A stretch of 64,000 nt of DNA from Mobilisporobacter senegalensis (GCF_003752155.1 NZ_RJVG01000001.1:581375-645374), one strand, 5' to 3'. Positions 53,286 to 63,308 are shown, counted from the first letter of the stretch. Program-made: numbers and translations. The notes: generated from the sequence alone by a model not told the origin.

Positions 53286-53981
53286 ATGCAAATCCATGGA
53301 TTTAACAAGACAACTTTACTTGATTATCCAAAACATCTTGCAGCAACTATCTTTTTAGGAGGTTGCAATTACAGATGTCCATTCTGCCATAATGCTTCTT
53401 TAGTAATGTATCCTGATAAACAGCCTTCCATTCCGGAAGAAGAAATATTATCAACTCTTTTCAAAAGAAAACATATATTAGAAGGAGTATGTATTACAGG
53501 GGGAGAACCTACCATACATAAGAATCTTCCTGATTTTATCCGTAAGATCAAAGAAATCGGTTTAAAGGTCAAACTAGATACCAATGGAAACAATCCGAAT
53601 ATGATAGAATACCTGGTAGCTGAGGACTTAATTGATTATATTGCCATGGATATTAAAAACTCCCTGGAAAAGTATGGAACAACTGTAGGAATTTTAAATT
53701 TTAATACTTCAAAGATTCAGGACTCGGTATCTTTTATTATGTCTTGTGGTCTCCCTTATGAATTTCGGACTACTGTAGTAAAAGAGCTTCATGCCCCTTC
53801 TGATTTTATTCAGATAGGTAATTGGATTAAAGGAGCAAAATCTTATTATTTACAATCTTATAAAGATTCTGGAGATATATTATTCCCCGGGCTATCCAGT
53901 TATTCCAAAGATGAATTATATGCTTTCAAGGAGATATTAACTCCCTATGTTGAGCTTATAGAACTTCGTGGTATTGACTAA
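53286..53981 (+). CDS. nrdG: radical SAM activase of anaerobic ribonucleotide reductase (NrdG family)
   Basis: A 231-residue radical SAM protein with the CxxxCxxC cluster motif at C27, C31 and C34 (GGCNYRCPFCHN) and the glycine-rich GGEPTIHK SAM-binding segment. IHGFNKTTLLDYPKHLAATIFL is typical of NrdG2-type activases. It would generate the glycyl radical on NrdD; no nrdD lies in the window, so a related activase role cannot be excluded. AAGAGGTG precedes the ATG. GNAT gene follows 14 bases later. Confidence 0.85.
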   Translation: MQIHGFNKTTLLDYPKHLAATIFLGGCNYRCPFCHNASLVMYPDKQPSIPEEEILSTLFKRKHILEGVCITGGEPTIHKNLPDFIRKIKEIGLKVKLDTNGNNPNMIEYLVAEDLIDYIAMDIKNSLEKYGTTVGILNFNTSKIQDSVSFIMSCGLPYEFRTTVVKELHAPSDFIQIGNWIKGAKSYYLQSYKDSGDILFPGLSSYSKDELYAFKEILTPYVELIELRGID

Positions 53982-53995
53982 AAGGAGAGTTTATT

Positions 53996-54544
53996 ATGAA
54001 AATGGAATATGAGACCTCCAGGTTATTTCTTAAGATATTACAATCCGATTCTTCTGATAAAGTTTTAGATTTTTATATAAGAAATAAGGATTTCTTAGAA
54101 CCTTTTGAACCTGACAGAGTGTCATTATTTTATACCAGAGCCTTTCAGCAGGCCAATCTCAATTATGAGAATAAACTTATGAAAGATTCTCATATGCTGC
54201 GTTTGTGGCTCTTTGAAAAATCTGACCTTAATAAAACAATCGGCAGCGTGAGCATCCAAAATATTATCAAAGGCTCTTATTTAAGTTGCATTATAAGCTA
54301 CAAAATGGACAGAGATTATTTAAGGTTAGGATATGCTACAGAAGCTTTATATTACTTAATCAACATAGCCTATTCTCTTTATGGGCTGCACCGAATTGAA
54401 GCATATATTGTTCCTGATAATTTACCATCAATTAACCTGATTCAGAAACTGGGATTTTTACCTGAAGGAATTGCCCGTTCAAGTGTTTACTTACGTGGTA
54501 AATGGATTGATCAAATTAGATTCGCCCTCATTTCTGAAATTTAG
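53996..54544 (+). CDS. GNAT acetyltransferase (RimJ/RimL type)
   Basis: A 182-residue acetyltransferase with TSRLFLKILQ, SCIISYKMDRDYLRLGYATE (acetyl-CoA binding RxGYA) and the C-terminal NLPSINLIQKLGFLPEGIAR plus RGKWIDQIRFALI. RimJ/RimL-type enzymes acetylate ribosomal proteins or small amines; the target here is not known. It is 14 bases after nrdG and probably in one operon with it. Confidence 0.87.
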   Translation: MKMEYETSRLFLKILQSDSSDKVLDFYIRNKDFLEPFEPDRVSLFYTRAFQQANLNYENKLMKDSHMLRLWLFEKSDLNKTIGSVSIQNIIKGSYLSCIISYKMDRDYLRLGYATEALYYLINIAYSLYGLHRIEAYIVPDNLPSINLIQKLGFLPEGIARSSVYLRGKWIDQIRFALISEI

Positions 54545-54583
54545 GAATCCTGTCTTTTTTCGCTATATTTTCACGCAAAATAT

Positions 54584-54627
54584 GGGTTGCCACAAGATTA
54601 TATCTTGCTGCAACCCGTTTATTTTTA
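54584..54627. terminator. bidirectional terminator after the GNAT gene
   Basis: GGGTTGC/GCAACCC outer and CAAGAT/ATCTTG inner arms fold into one hairpin followed by T-rich sequence. It serves the GNAT gene and the leftward gene at 54625-55773. Confidence 0.75.
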
Positions 54628-55773
54628 TAAATTAATTGTAGTGTACCAATATCCAAATTCTCCTTGTTCCGGTTCTTTTTCTTTCGTTGGTTTAAAGTCT
54701 TCAAATCCAAATAATTTTGCCATAAATTTTTCCCTGCTTTGAAAGAAACCTGGTACGCCTATAATATACTGATTACCATTCTCACATCGTTTTCTGGCAA
54801 ATATTAAATGTTTATAATTATAATAACCATGTAATAAGAAGCTATTATTGCCTAATACCCAATTCTCAATTGGAAATGCTCCAATATCCTGAGGTTCTAT
54901 TTTAACACACTCTGCTATCTCATTTCCTTCAAATGGGAACATTTTCGTATAACGAGAAAATATTCTTGCTGCAATTGGTGAAGTTATCTCTTCTTTCTCA
55001 AGAACTGCAGCATCTTCTTTATGTATTGTTTCTTTATTATCACTTTTCTCTTCTTTTTCTGCCTTATCTAAGTTCTCTCTTTCTTTGATACTTTCTTTTT
55101 TATTATCTTCAAAAATATCTTCTATCCCATCTTTTATATTTTCTATGACATCTGCAATGGTATCCTTTATATTATCTTCAAATACCTCTTTAATACTTTC
55201 CTTAGCTACCTCTTCAAAATCTTCTTTTTTGTCTTCTTCTATCATTTCTTCTACAAAATCTTTTATGACTTCATTTATACTTTCTTTTTTTGTTTCCATC
55301 TCATTCGTATTAAGATCATCACAATTTTCTTCAGCTTCCCTGTCTAAAATGGGAACTTTCTCACCTACAATGAGTTCATCATTATTAAAATTACGCAGAA
55401 TAACCGGTTTATCATCCCATTCTGTTGCATAATATTTTCCATCATTAAAATATACAATTATCCCGCACATTTGGTCCAGGGTATAAGATGAATTCAAAAT
55501 ATTACCGGCCTTTGTGATCGCTTTTAAATCGCCAATACCATTTCTGATAATCATATTTCCAATTGGTAATGGTCTTATTACGTCATCATTTCTATAGAAT
55601 ATATATGCCTTTAATGTATTATTATTAAGACTAGGAGCTTTTATATTAATCATGATTTTACACTGATCATTTCTTGCTTCTACTCTTGCAAAACCTACGT
55701 TATTTTTCTTTAGACCGTCTTGGTAATCATACATATATGAAACAATTCTTTTATAATCAGACAAAGCACTCAC
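54625..55773 (-). CDS. conserved protein of unknown function (possibly DUF6128)
   Basis: A 382-residue protein in three parts: an N-terminal domain of about 150 residues (MINIKAPSLNNNTLKAYIFY; GDLKAITKAGNILNSSYTLD), an acidic low-complexity linker (about 155-270, Glu/Asp/Lys/Ile-rich) and a C-terminal domain of about 100 residues ending in FQSREKFMAKLFGF and GEFGYWYTTINL. The layout recalls DUF6128 proteins of Lachnospiraceae; function unknown. Start is uncertain: GTG at 55773 abuts AAAGGGA, and the in-frame TTG at 55764 is better spaced. Confidence 0.65.
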   Translation of the reverse strand: MSALSDYKRIVSYMYDYQDGLKKNNVGFARVEARNDQCKIMINIKAPSLNNNTLKAYIFYRNDDVIRPLPIGNMIIRNGIGDLKAITKAGNILNSSYTLDQMCGIIVYFNDGKYYATEWDDKPVILRNFNNDELIVGEKVPILDREAEENCDDLNTNEMETKKESINEVIKDFVEEMIEEDKKEDFEEVAKESIKEVFEDNIKDTIADVIENIKDGIEDIFEDNKKESIKERENLDKAEKEEKSDNKETIHKEDAAVLEKEEITSPIAARIFSRYTKMFPFEGNEIAECVKIEPQDIGAFPIENWVLGNNSFLLHGYYNYKHLIFARKRCENGNQYIIGVPGFFQSREKFMAKLFGFEDFKPTKEKEPEQGEFGYWYTTINL

Positions 55774-55821
55774 TCCCTTTTAGAATATTATATGAAGGAA
55801 ATAAGTGCTTTATGACTTTTA

Positions 55822-56691
55822 TTATTTAATTTTTGATAATATAATATTGCTTAACCCTGCAAATTGCTCTAATGTCAGTGCTTCTCCCCGTATATTTTCA
55901 GGAACACCCAATTCTATAATTGCTTCTGCGATGATATCCTTGGATAATTGTATTTCCGGAGAATTATTTAATCCATTTACTAAAGTCTTACGTCTTTGAT
56001 TAAAAGATGCTCTTATAATTTGAAACATGAGTTTCTCATCTATAACTTCTACCGGTCTTTCTTCATGTTTGGTCAATCGGATTACTGCACTTCCTACATT
56101 AGGACGAGGCATGAAACAATTAGGAGGAACATTGGCTACAATATATGGTTTTGCATAATATTGTACTGCCAGAGAAAGGGCACCATAATCTTTTGTTCCC
56201 GGACCGACCTGCATACGGTCAGCAACCTCTTTTTGTACCATAACAGTGATATTTTCAATCGGAACCCTACTTTCAAATAACCCCATTATAATTGGTGTAG
56301 TAATATAATATGGAAGATTAGCAACTACTTTAATTGGTTTTCCATTATTTTTTTCATTTACAATTTTGTTAATATCTACTTTTAGTATATCATCATTAAT
56401 AATTGTAATATTATTATAAGCAGATAAAGTCTCCTCTAATATGGGAATTAGATGCTTATCGATCTCCACCGCTATTACTTCTCTTGCTGATTCACAAAGA
56501 TATTGGGTCATCGTTCCAATTCCCGGTCCAATTTCTAACACTACATCTTCTTTTGTTATACCTGCTGCTGATATAATTTTATCCAGTACATGGGTATCGA
56601 TTAAAAAATTTTGCCCAAATTTCTTTTGAAATATAAAATTATATTTTTTTATAATTTCTATTGTGTTTTGTGGATTTCCTAATGTAGCCAT
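55822..56691 (-). CDS. rsmA: 16S rRNA dimethyladenosine transferase RsmA (KsgA)
   Basis: A 289-residue SAM-dependent methyltransferase that dimethylates A1518 and A1519 of 16S rRNA. KKFGQNFLIDTHVLDKII, the SAM loop VLEIGPGIGTMTQYL and the active-site NLPYYITTPIIM are present. A normal-length member. Lost activity gives kasugamycin resistance. It follows tatD on the same strand (58-base gap), a common gene order in Firmicutes. Confidence 0.95.
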   Translation of the reverse strand: MATLGNPQNTIEIIKKYNFIFQKKFGQNFLIDTHVLDKIISAAGITKEDVVLEIGPGIGTMTQYLCESAREVIAVEIDKHLIPILEETLSAYNNITIINDDILKVDINKIVNEKNNGKPIKVVANLPYYITTPIIMGLFESRVPIENITVMVQKEVADRMQVGPGTKDYGALSLAVQYYAKPYIVANVPPNCFMPRPNVGSAVIRLTKHEERPVEVIDEKLMFQIIRASFNQRRKTLVNGLNNSPEIQLSKDIIAEAIIELGVPENIRGEALTLEQFAGLSNIILSKIK

Positions 56692-56749
56692 CTATTCCCT
56701 CGCTTCTATTATTCCGTGATATGTGAAATTATTTATGGTTCTTAACCAT

Positions 56750-57517
56750 TTAAGATATTTTATACATACTTTTCGCATTTTCCATAGTAACCCTGATAAC
56801 CTCATTATAATCGATATTTTTTATTTTTGCTATTTCAGAGGCGATATGAGGTATATATAAAGAAGAATTTCTCTTTCCTCTAAAGGGCACCGGTGCAAGA
56901 TATGGACAATCTGTTTCTAAAAGAAGACGATCCAATGGTGCATAGTCTACTACTTCTTTTAACTTTTTAGCATTATTAAAAGTTACAACGCCTCCTATCC
57001 CTAAATAAAAACCCATATTTAAAAATATTTTTGCAGTTTCTAAAGAATAGGAATAACAATGGATCACTCCTCCTATATCCCTTGCCCCTGCTCCATTCAT
57101 CATATCAATTGTATCTTTGGCTGCATCCCGGCTGTGGATCACGATTGGTAATTTTACTTCTTTTGCTAAAGACATTTGTCTGTCAAACCATTCCTTTTGT
57201 ATTACCGGTTCTGGTTCCTTCCAGTAATAATCCAGACCTATTTCTCCAATTGCAGCAATTTTCGGTTCTTGCGTCATCTTTTTTAATAGATCAAATGAAC
57301 TCTGATTAAGTTCTTCCGTCTCATTGGGATGCACTCCCACTGCTCCATATACGTGGGAATATTTTTTTGTGAGTTCCAATGTATTCTTGGATGTTTCTAT
57401 GCTCGATCCAATATTAACCACATATTCTATTCCATTATCACGCAAAGATAATAGTAACTCTTCTCTATCTTCATCAAATTGCTCATCATCATAATGGGCA
57501 TGTGTTTCAAAAATCAT
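56750..57517 (-). CDS. TatD-family deoxyribonuclease
   Basis: A 255-residue metal-dependent hydrolase with MIFETHAHYDDEQFD, the second metal site IAAIGEIGLDYYWKE, LPIVIHSRDA, VIHCYSYS and LLLETDCPYLAP. TatD proteins are 3'-5' exonucleases or related hydrolases. Probably co-transcribed with rsmA from the promoter upstream. Confidence 0.93.
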   Translation of the reverse strand: MIFETHAHYDDEQFDEDREELLLSLRDNGIEYVVNIGSSIETSKNTLELTKKYSHVYGAVGVHPNETEELNQSSFDLLKKMTQEPKIAAIGEIGLDYYWKEPEPVIQKEWFDRQMSLAKEVKLPIVIHSRDAAKDTIDMMNGAGARDIGGVIHCYSYSLETAKIFLNMGFYLGIGGVVTFNNAKKLKEVVDYAPLDRLLLETDCPYLAPVPFRGKRNSSLYIPHIASEIAKIKNIDYNEVIRVTMENAKSMYKIS

Positions 57518-57568
57518 ATTTGATTCCTCTTTCTATTCAATCCATCTTACCTTGTATTAGTCCACAAT

Positions 57569-57597
57569 ATTATAATATATCATTCTGCAAAGAACAA
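57569..57597 (-). promoter_or_regulatory. promoter of tatD-rsmA
   Basis: TTGTTC (57597-57592), 17-base spacer, perfect TATAAT (57574-57569) on the minus strand, about 50 bases before the tatD start. Confidence 0.55.
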
Positions 57598-57710
57598 GAG
57601 ATATCTATCCCTGTAATTGGTTATCATATAAGTAATAAACATAATCCTTTCTTTCTGATAATAACATTATAAGAGCACATTTTGATATCATAAGGATTTT
57701 GATATAAAAA

Positions 57711-57740
57711 TAGACATGGATAATATTACTATGTTATAAT
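57711..57740 (+). promoter_or_regulatory. promoter of the DegV-family gene
   Basis: TAGACA (57711-57716), 18-base spacer, TATAAT (57735-57740) with TGT extension. With the tatD promoter it accounts for the 330-base gap; nothing else is evident there. Confidence 0.55.
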
Positions 57741-57847
57741 ACACAAAAGAATGATTTTGCTTTGTATGGCTTAAAATTAGCAAAGTATAATCTTATCTTA
57801 TTATTTAATAAAAATATAAATTAAATTTATAGCAGGAGACGATTTTA

Positions 57848-58717
57848 ATGAATGATTTTGTAATAACTACGGATACTACATCTGATTTACCGGCATCATA
57901 TGTGAAGGACTATCATATTGAAATACTTCCTCTTTATTATAACCTTGAAGGAGTAATTTATGGAGGCGATGTTAAATTACCGCCAGAAGAGTTTTATGCT
58001 AAAATGAGGTCAGGTCAAATGCCAACAACAATGGCAGTAAACCCTGAAACTGCAAAAGAAACTTTCAAAAAATATTTAGATCAGGGAATGGATATTCTTC
58101 ATATCGGCTTTTCATCTGCATTAAGTGGAAGTTTTAACAGCACAATGATTGCTGCCAATGAACTTAAAGATGATTATCCAGATCGTAAAATTATTCTTGT
58201 GGATTCCCTATGTGCTTCTCTTGGAGAAGGATTATTGGTCCATAAAGCTATTTTGTTAAAAAAAGCAGGAAAAACTTTAGAAGAGATTGCATCCTGGGTA
58301 GAAGAAAATAAATTGCATATCTGTCATCTCTTTACAGTAGATGATTTGTTCCATCTGCAACGTGGCGGACGTGTATCAAAAACTACAGCCATTATAGGAA
58401 CTATGATTAATGTGAAACCAATTCTACATGTGAATGATGAAGGGAAACTAATACCTCTTCAAAATGTAAGAGGCAGAAAAAAATCCCTTACTACATTAGT
58501 GGATAACATGGAGAAGCAGATCAATGGCTATGAAGAGCAAAATGACATTATATTCATTAGCCATGGGGATTCTTTAGCCGATGCAGAATATGTAGCCTCT
58601 CTTATAAAAGACCGATTTGGAATTCACTCTTTCTTAATTGATTATGTAAGTCCTACCGTTGGTGCTCATTCAGGACCTGGTACGATTGCTCTTTTCTTTA
58701 TGGGAAATAAGCGATAG
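57848..58717 (+). CDS. DegV-family fatty-acid-binding protein
   Basis: A 289-residue protein of the DegV/FakB family: FVITTDTTSDLPASYVKDY, MPTTMAVNPETAKETFKKYL, LHIGFSSALSGSFNSTMIAA, DSLCASLGEGLLV and LQRGGRVSKTTAIIGTMIN all fit. FakB proteins bind a fatty acid and present it to the kinase FakA for incorporation into phospholipid. FakA is not visible in the window. The ligand class (saturated or unsaturated) cannot be told from sequence. Confidence 0.92.
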   Translation: MNDFVITTDTTSDLPASYVKDYHIEILPLYYNLEGVIYGGDVKLPPEEFYAKMRSGQMPTTMAVNPETAKETFKKYLDQGMDILHIGFSSALSGSFNSTMIAANELKDDYPDRKIILVDSLCASLGEGLLVHKAILLKKAGKTLEEIASWVEENKLHICHLFTVDDLFHLQRGGRVSKTTAIIGTMINVKPILHVNDEGKLIPLQNVRGRKKSLTTLVDNMEKQINGYEEQNDIIFISHGDSLADAEYVASLIKDRFGIHSFLIDYVSPTVGAHSGPGTIALFFMGNKR

Positions 58718-58786
58718 TTTATCCCGGGACCTATTGTAAGTATCGTTGAAAAGGCTGTTGCAAAACTATTATGAATAATACAACAA

Positions 58787-58834
58787 AGTCTATGCTCTCC
58801 CTGTAATGCACTGTCTGAAAAGAGAGCATAGACT
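58787..58834 (+). terminator. terminator after the DegV-family gene
   Basis: AGTCTATGCTCTC (58787-58799) pairs with GAGAGCATAGACT (58822-58834), a perfect 13-bp stem. The T tract is interrupted (TCCTTGGATTCCTTTT). Confidence 0.55.
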
Positions 58835-58989
58835 TCCTTGGATTCCTTTTGTCCCACAGTATGGGCAATTCCAGTATCCTTCGATAATATTACCCAAAAT
58901 AATCCCTCCCTGGCATAATAATATAATACTCATTATTACATATCTTTAATATTACATGGTATATACCTTTGCCTATACCGGTAATATAA

Positions 58990-59029
58990 AACTTGTGGTA
59001 TCCAATATTAATATTTGAAACCACAAGTT
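58990..59029 (-). terminator. metG terminator
   Basis: AACTTGTGGT (58990-58999) pairs with ACCACAAGTT (59020-59029), with an outer TTTGCCT/AGGCAAA pair further out. The rest of the 343-base gap before metG shows no other clear feature. Confidence 0.55.
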
Positions 59030-59060
59030 CTAAATACCCTACAGGCAAAGCGTCATATTA

Positions 59061-61004
59061 TTAACAGATTTCAGAACCACTAATAATATCTTTATCTACG
59101 GTCACCACAGAAAGATTTCCTTCATCATCTCCTGCTGCAAGAATCATACCTTCTGACTGGATACCACATAGTGTCACTGGTTTTAGATTTGTAATAACAG
59201 CAACTTTCTTTCCTATCATATCTTCAGGAGTATAATGCTTAGCGATACCAGATACAATTTGTCTTACCTCATTGCCAACCCTGATTTGAGATACTAATAA
59301 TTTTTTCGCTTTTTTAACAGGCTCACATGCAATCACTTCTCCTACCTGAATCTGAACCTTATCAAAATCATCTATTGTAATCTCTGGTTTTTTCTCTACT
59401 ACTGGATATACCACGGATGCTGTTTCTTTTTCTGCAAACATTTCTTCAACCTTCTCCATTACTTCTTTTGGGTCTAATCTGGCAAATAAAATCTCAGGGG
59501 CAGCTGTAACTTTTAATCCAGATGGGTAGTTTCCATAAGTAGTTAATTCATCTATATTTCTTATCTTTGTATTTAACTGATTCACTATTTTATTTGCAGT
59601 TTCCGGCATAAATGAACTTAACAGACTTGTTCCAATAGTAATACTTTCAATTAAATTATAAAGAACTGTCTCTAAACGGCCTTTCTTTGCTTCCTCTTTA
59701 GCCAGAACCCATGGCATAGTTTCATCGATATATTTATTACATCTTTTAAATAATGTGAATATATCTGTAATTGCATCAGCAACTCTTAATTTATCCATTT
59801 TGGCAACGACATTTCCAGGTGTTTCAAGGACAACTTTGATTAAATCATCATCCACTTCTTCTTTTATTCCAGAATTATTTACAATACCATCAAAATATTT
59901 ATTAGACATTGAGATTGTTCTATTTACCAGATTGCCTAATGTATTCGCTAAATCAGAATTCATTCTTTCAATCATGAGTTCCCAGGAAATTATGCCATCA
60001 TTGTCAAATGGCATTTCATGCAATACAAAATAACGAACAGCATCTACCCCAAAGAGGTCTGCCAGTTCATCTGCATATAATACATTTCCTTTAGATTTAC
60101 TCATCTTTCCATCTCCCTGTAGTAACCAAGGATGACCAAATACTTGTTTTGGCAGAGGAATATCAAGAGCCATTAACATGATAGGCCAGTAGATTGTATG
60201 AAATCTTAGAATATCTTTCCCTATAAGGTGAAGATCTGCCGGCCAAAATTTATTATACAATTCTTCATGTTTTCCATCTAGATCAAAACCTAATCCCGTA
60301 ATATAATTACTTAATGCATCTATCCACACATATACTACATGTTTGTTGTCGAAATCCACAGGAATTCCCCATTTGAAAGAGGTTCTTGATACACATAGAT
60401 CTTGCAGACCTGGCAGCAAGAAATTATTCATCATTTCATTCTTTCTTGATTCCGGTTGGATAAATTCCGGATGGGTGTTAATGTGTTCAATTAATCTATC
60501 TGTATACTTACTAAGCTTTAAAAAATATGCTTCTTCTTTTGCAGGTTGTACTTCCCCTCCGCAATCCGGACATTTTCCATCTGCTAATTGAGAAGGAGTA
60601 AAGAAAGATTCACAAGGAGTACAATACATACCTTCATAATGTCCTTTGTAGATATCTCCCTGTTCATATAATTTTTTAAATATCTTTTGTACCTGTTTTT
60701 CATGATAGTCATCTGTGGTACGTATAAATTTATCATAGGAAGTGTTCATAACATCCCATATTCTTTTTATTTCTCCTGCCGTCTGATCCACAAATTCCTT
60801 TGGAGTAATCCCTGCATCCTCTGCTTTCAATTCAATTTTTTGTCCATGTTCATCCGTACCTGTTTGAAAAAAAACATCAAATCCCTGCTGTCTTTTAAAT
60901 CTTGCAATACTATCTGCCAATACGATTTCATATGAATTTCCAATGTGAGGTTTCCCGGATGTATATGCGATTGCTGTTGTAATATAATATGGTTTCTTTG
61001 CCAT
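59061..61004 (-). CDS. metG: methionyl-tRNA synthetase with C-terminal tRNA-binding domain
   Basis: A 647-residue class I synthetase charging tRNA-Met and initiator tRNA. HIGH-type motif KPHIGN (near residue 20), zinc-type cysteines CTPCESFFTPSQLADGKCPDC, KMSKSKGN, and helical anticodon-binding domain. The last 110 residues form the EMAP/Trbp111-type tRNA-binding domain (DKVQIQVGEVIACEPVKKAK; VSGIAKHYTPEDMIGKKVAV), which dimerises the enzyme. RBS AGGAGG precedes the ATG. Expression is under a Met-specific T-box. Confidence 0.96.
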   Translation of the reverse strand: MAKKPYYITTAIAYTSGKPHIGNSYEIVLADSIARFKRQQGFDVFFQTGTDEHGQKIELKAEDAGITPKEFVDQTAGEIKRIWDVMNTSYDKFIRTTDDYHEKQVQKIFKKLYEQGDIYKGHYEGMYCTPCESFFTPSQLADGKCPDCGGEVQPAKEEAYFLKLSKYTDRLIEHINTHPEFIQPESRKNEMMNNFLLPGLQDLCVSRTSFKWGIPVDFDNKHVVYVWIDALSNYITGLGFDLDGKHEELYNKFWPADLHLIGKDILRFHTIYWPIMLMALDIPLPKQVFGHPWLLQGDGKMSKSKGNVLYADELADLFGVDAVRYFVLHEMPFDNDGIISWELMIERMNSDLANTLGNLVNRTISMSNKYFDGIVNNSGIKEEVDDDLIKVVLETPGNVVAKMDKLRVADAITDIFTLFKRCNKYIDETMPWVLAKEEAKKGRLETVLYNLIESITIGTSLLSSFMPETANKIVNQLNTKIRNIDELTTYGNYPSGLKVTAAPEILFARLDPKEVMEKVEEMFAEKETASVVYPVVEKKPEITIDDFDKVQIQVGEVIACEPVKKAKKLLVSQIRVGNEVRQIVSGIAKHYTPEDMIGKKVAVITNLKPVTLCGIQSEGMILAAGDDEGNLSVVTVDKDIISGSEIC

Positions 61005-61092
61005 GATAAATCCCTCCTGATTATTTTTTTTACTGACTTATAGCAGATTGGCACACTTCACGCTACTCGCTGGCCTTTGCCTCATGCAACTC

Positions 61093-61355
61093 GAAAAAAA
61101 AGCTCTCTTCTTTATTTTTAAAGACGAGAGCATTGCTTCGTGGTACCACTTTAATTCACTTATACTCCACAGTATAAGTCTCCACAGCTATAATCTTATA
61201 TTCCAGTTCATAGCATACACGATAACGGGTGTAACCGTCGCAGCCTAAAGGTAAACTCTCAGTGCGAAGCTCCAAGACCATCTTCAGTAGTTATATTATG
61301 ACCCATTCTCATCAACAGGGCTCTCTGTTCATCCTATAATCTACTTACTCTTCTT
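61093..61355 (-). promoter_or_regulatory. T-box riboswitch (Met specifier) upstream of metG
   Basis: On the minus strand a Stem I region (CAGAGAGCCCTGTTGATGAG) is followed by a candidate specifier ATG in GAAGATGG (61281-61279), then the T-box core AAAGTGGTACCACG (61152-61139), which matches the antiterminator that base-pairs with uncharged tRNA. An intrinsic terminator, GCTCTC/GAGAGC with eight T (61093-61133), completes the switch. Uncharged tRNA-Met should raise metG transcription. Confidence 0.93.
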
Positions 61356-61385
61356 TTCATTGCTTTTGTCAGTTCAATTTGTTTT

Positions 61386-61414
61386 AGTTTATCTTGTATC
61401 CTAACATTTGTCAA
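61386..61414 (-). promoter_or_regulatory. promoter of metG and its T-box leader
   Basis: TTGACA (61414-61409), 17-base spacer, TAAACT (61391-61386) on the minus strand. Confidence 0.65.
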
Positions 61415-61534
61415 GGTATGAACTTTTATATACTATAACAAGTTATATTATAATATAATAAAAATAAGATTAGTTGATTCATAGGAAGACTGACAGGTAA
61501 ATTTACCTGATAAAGACAAATATAAGGAGGCAAT

Positions 61535-63289
61535 ATGAAAAACGCAAAAAAACGATACTTATTATGTCTACTTTTTATACTTTTAGTTATGATCCCCAGC
61601 TGTAGGAAATCTACTGAAGATGTGTTAAATACACGGGAAGTTTTTAATCAATTAACCAATGAGCTGTTCTTAAAAGAAGTAAAAAGTGACAGTATTTCTC
61701 TAAATTATACTTTAGCTAATCCTGAAAATTATGGTATTCATGAATACACACCAACTCTGGGTAACTATGGTATCGATTCAACAATAGAAGGTCTGGCAAG
61801 TTCCGAGAATTACCTTGAACGTTTAAAGGAAATTGACTATGATGTTCTAACCAGTGAGCAGAAATTAACTTATGATATTTTAGAATATCTATTTATTCAG
61901 GATAATTCTTTAGACAATATGTTATTATATCCAGAAAGCTTAAGTCCTACCCTTGGAATACAATCCCAGCTTCCTGTATTACTGGCAGAATATAAGTTTT
62001 ATGACAAAGAGGATATCGATGATTACATAGAACTATTGTACTGTACCTATGACTATTTTAAAGAGATCATTAACTACGAACAAGCAAAATCAAAGGACGG
62101 ATTGTTTATGAGTGATTATATTGCCGATGAAATCATTGAACAATGCAATGCATTTACCAAGAAAAAGGATAATAACTTACTCATATCTGTTTTCAATGAA
62201 AAAATTTCTACTTTCTCCGGTTTAACAAAAGAAGAAATTAAAACTTACAAAACCCAAAATAAGAAAGCCGTTTTAGAAAATGTAATTCCTGCCTATAATT
62301 TACTGGCATCCAGTTTAACCAAACTAAAAGGAACGGGAGTAAATGATGGAGGTCTTTGCAATTTTCCAAAAGGGAAATCTTATTATGAATATCTGGTAAA
62401 GGCTCAGACTGGATCTTCAAAAACAATAGCGGAATTAATTGAACTCTTAGATAATACCATGAATAATAACATAAACGAAATTCAAAAAATAGCGAGTTCA
62501 AATCCTGATGCAATAAATAAAATGTTACAAGTAACCTATGATTTACAAGATCCTAATGAAATATTAGATTATTTAAAAGAAGCAATCAAAGAAGATTATC
62601 CTCCCCTTTCAGATGTAAACTATACGGTGAAATATGTAGATGACTCCTTAGAAGAATATTTAAGTCCTGCATTTTATCTGACTCCGGCTTTAGATGATTA
62701 TAAAGAAAATAGTATCTATATAAATCAAAGCCCTAAGTATGATATGTCATCTATTTTTACTACTTTGGCCCATGAAGGATATCCAGGCCATTTATATCAA
62801 TGTGTATATTTTAATCAGCAATCTCCTGATCCCATTCGAAGTATCCTTAATTTTGGCGGATATTCTGAAGGCTGGGCCACTTATGTTGAACTTGAATCTT
62901 ATTATCTGGCTGGCTTTGAAAAAGATGTGGCTGCTCTGTTAGAGAAAAATAATGCTGCTATATTAGCGTTGTATGCCCGGGTTGATATTGGTGTGAATTA
63001 TGAAGGATGGACTTTTGATGACACATCTTCTTATCTCAAAGAGCAATTAAACCTCACAGATAAAGAAACAATACGTAATTTTTATTATGCCGTCATTGAA
63101 GATCCTGCCAATTACTTGAAATATACTATTGGCTATCTTGAGTTTTTAGAACTCCGTGATAAAGCTCAAACAGCTTTAAAAGATGACTTTAAATTGAAAG
63201 ATTTCCATGAATTTATTCTGAATACCGGCCCTGCACCTTTTGAAATAATTAGTAAAAGACTGGATATTTATATGGATGGAAAATCTTAG
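61535..63289 (+). CDS. DUF885-family lipoprotein, probable metallopeptidase-like
   Basis: A 584-residue secreted lipoprotein. The signal peptide (MKNAKKRYLLCLLFILLVM) ends in the lipobox IPSC, so the mature protein starts at Cys23 attached to the membrane. The DUF885 hallmark HEGYPGH is at residue 413, followed by GYSEGWATYVELESYYLAG; an HExxH-like zinc site is likely and peptidase activity is inferred. No clear neighbour gives a substrate. It has AAGGAGG before its ATG and is separated from the probable pckA by a strong promoter. Confidence 0.87.
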   Translation: MKNAKKRYLLCLLFILLVMIPSCRKSTEDVLNTREVFNQLTNELFLKEVKSDSISLNYTLANPENYGIHEYTPTLGNYGIDSTIEGLASSENYLERLKEIDYDVLTSEQKLTYDILEYLFIQDNSLDNMLLYPESLSPTLGIQSQLPVLLAEYKFYDKEDIDDYIELLYCTYDYFKEIINYEQAKSKDGLFMSDYIADEIIEQCNAFTKKKDNNLLISVFNEKISTFSGLTKEEIKTYKTQNKKAVLENVIPAYNLLASSLTKLKGTGVNDGGLCNFPKGKSYYEYLVKAQTGSSKTIAELIELLDNTMNNNINEIQKIASSNPDAINKMLQVTYDLQDPNEILDYLKEAIKEDYPPLSDVNYTVKYVDDSLEEYLSPAFYLTPALDDYKENSIYINQSPKYDMSSIFTTLAHEGYPGHLYQCVYFNQQSPDPIRSILNFGGYSEGWATYVELESYYLAGFEKDVAALLEKNNAAILALYARVDIGVNYEGWTFDDTSSYLKEQLNLTDKETIRNFYYAVIEDPANYLKYTIGYLEFLELRDKAQTALKDDFKLKDFHEFILNTGPAPFEIISKRLDIYMDGKS

Positions 63290-63308
63290 TGAATTTTTTA
63301 ACATTTCA

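Noticed and set aside
55085..55432. A serine-rich 115-residue plus-strand open frame
   Set aside because: Antisense shadow of the acidic linker in the gene at 54625-55773.
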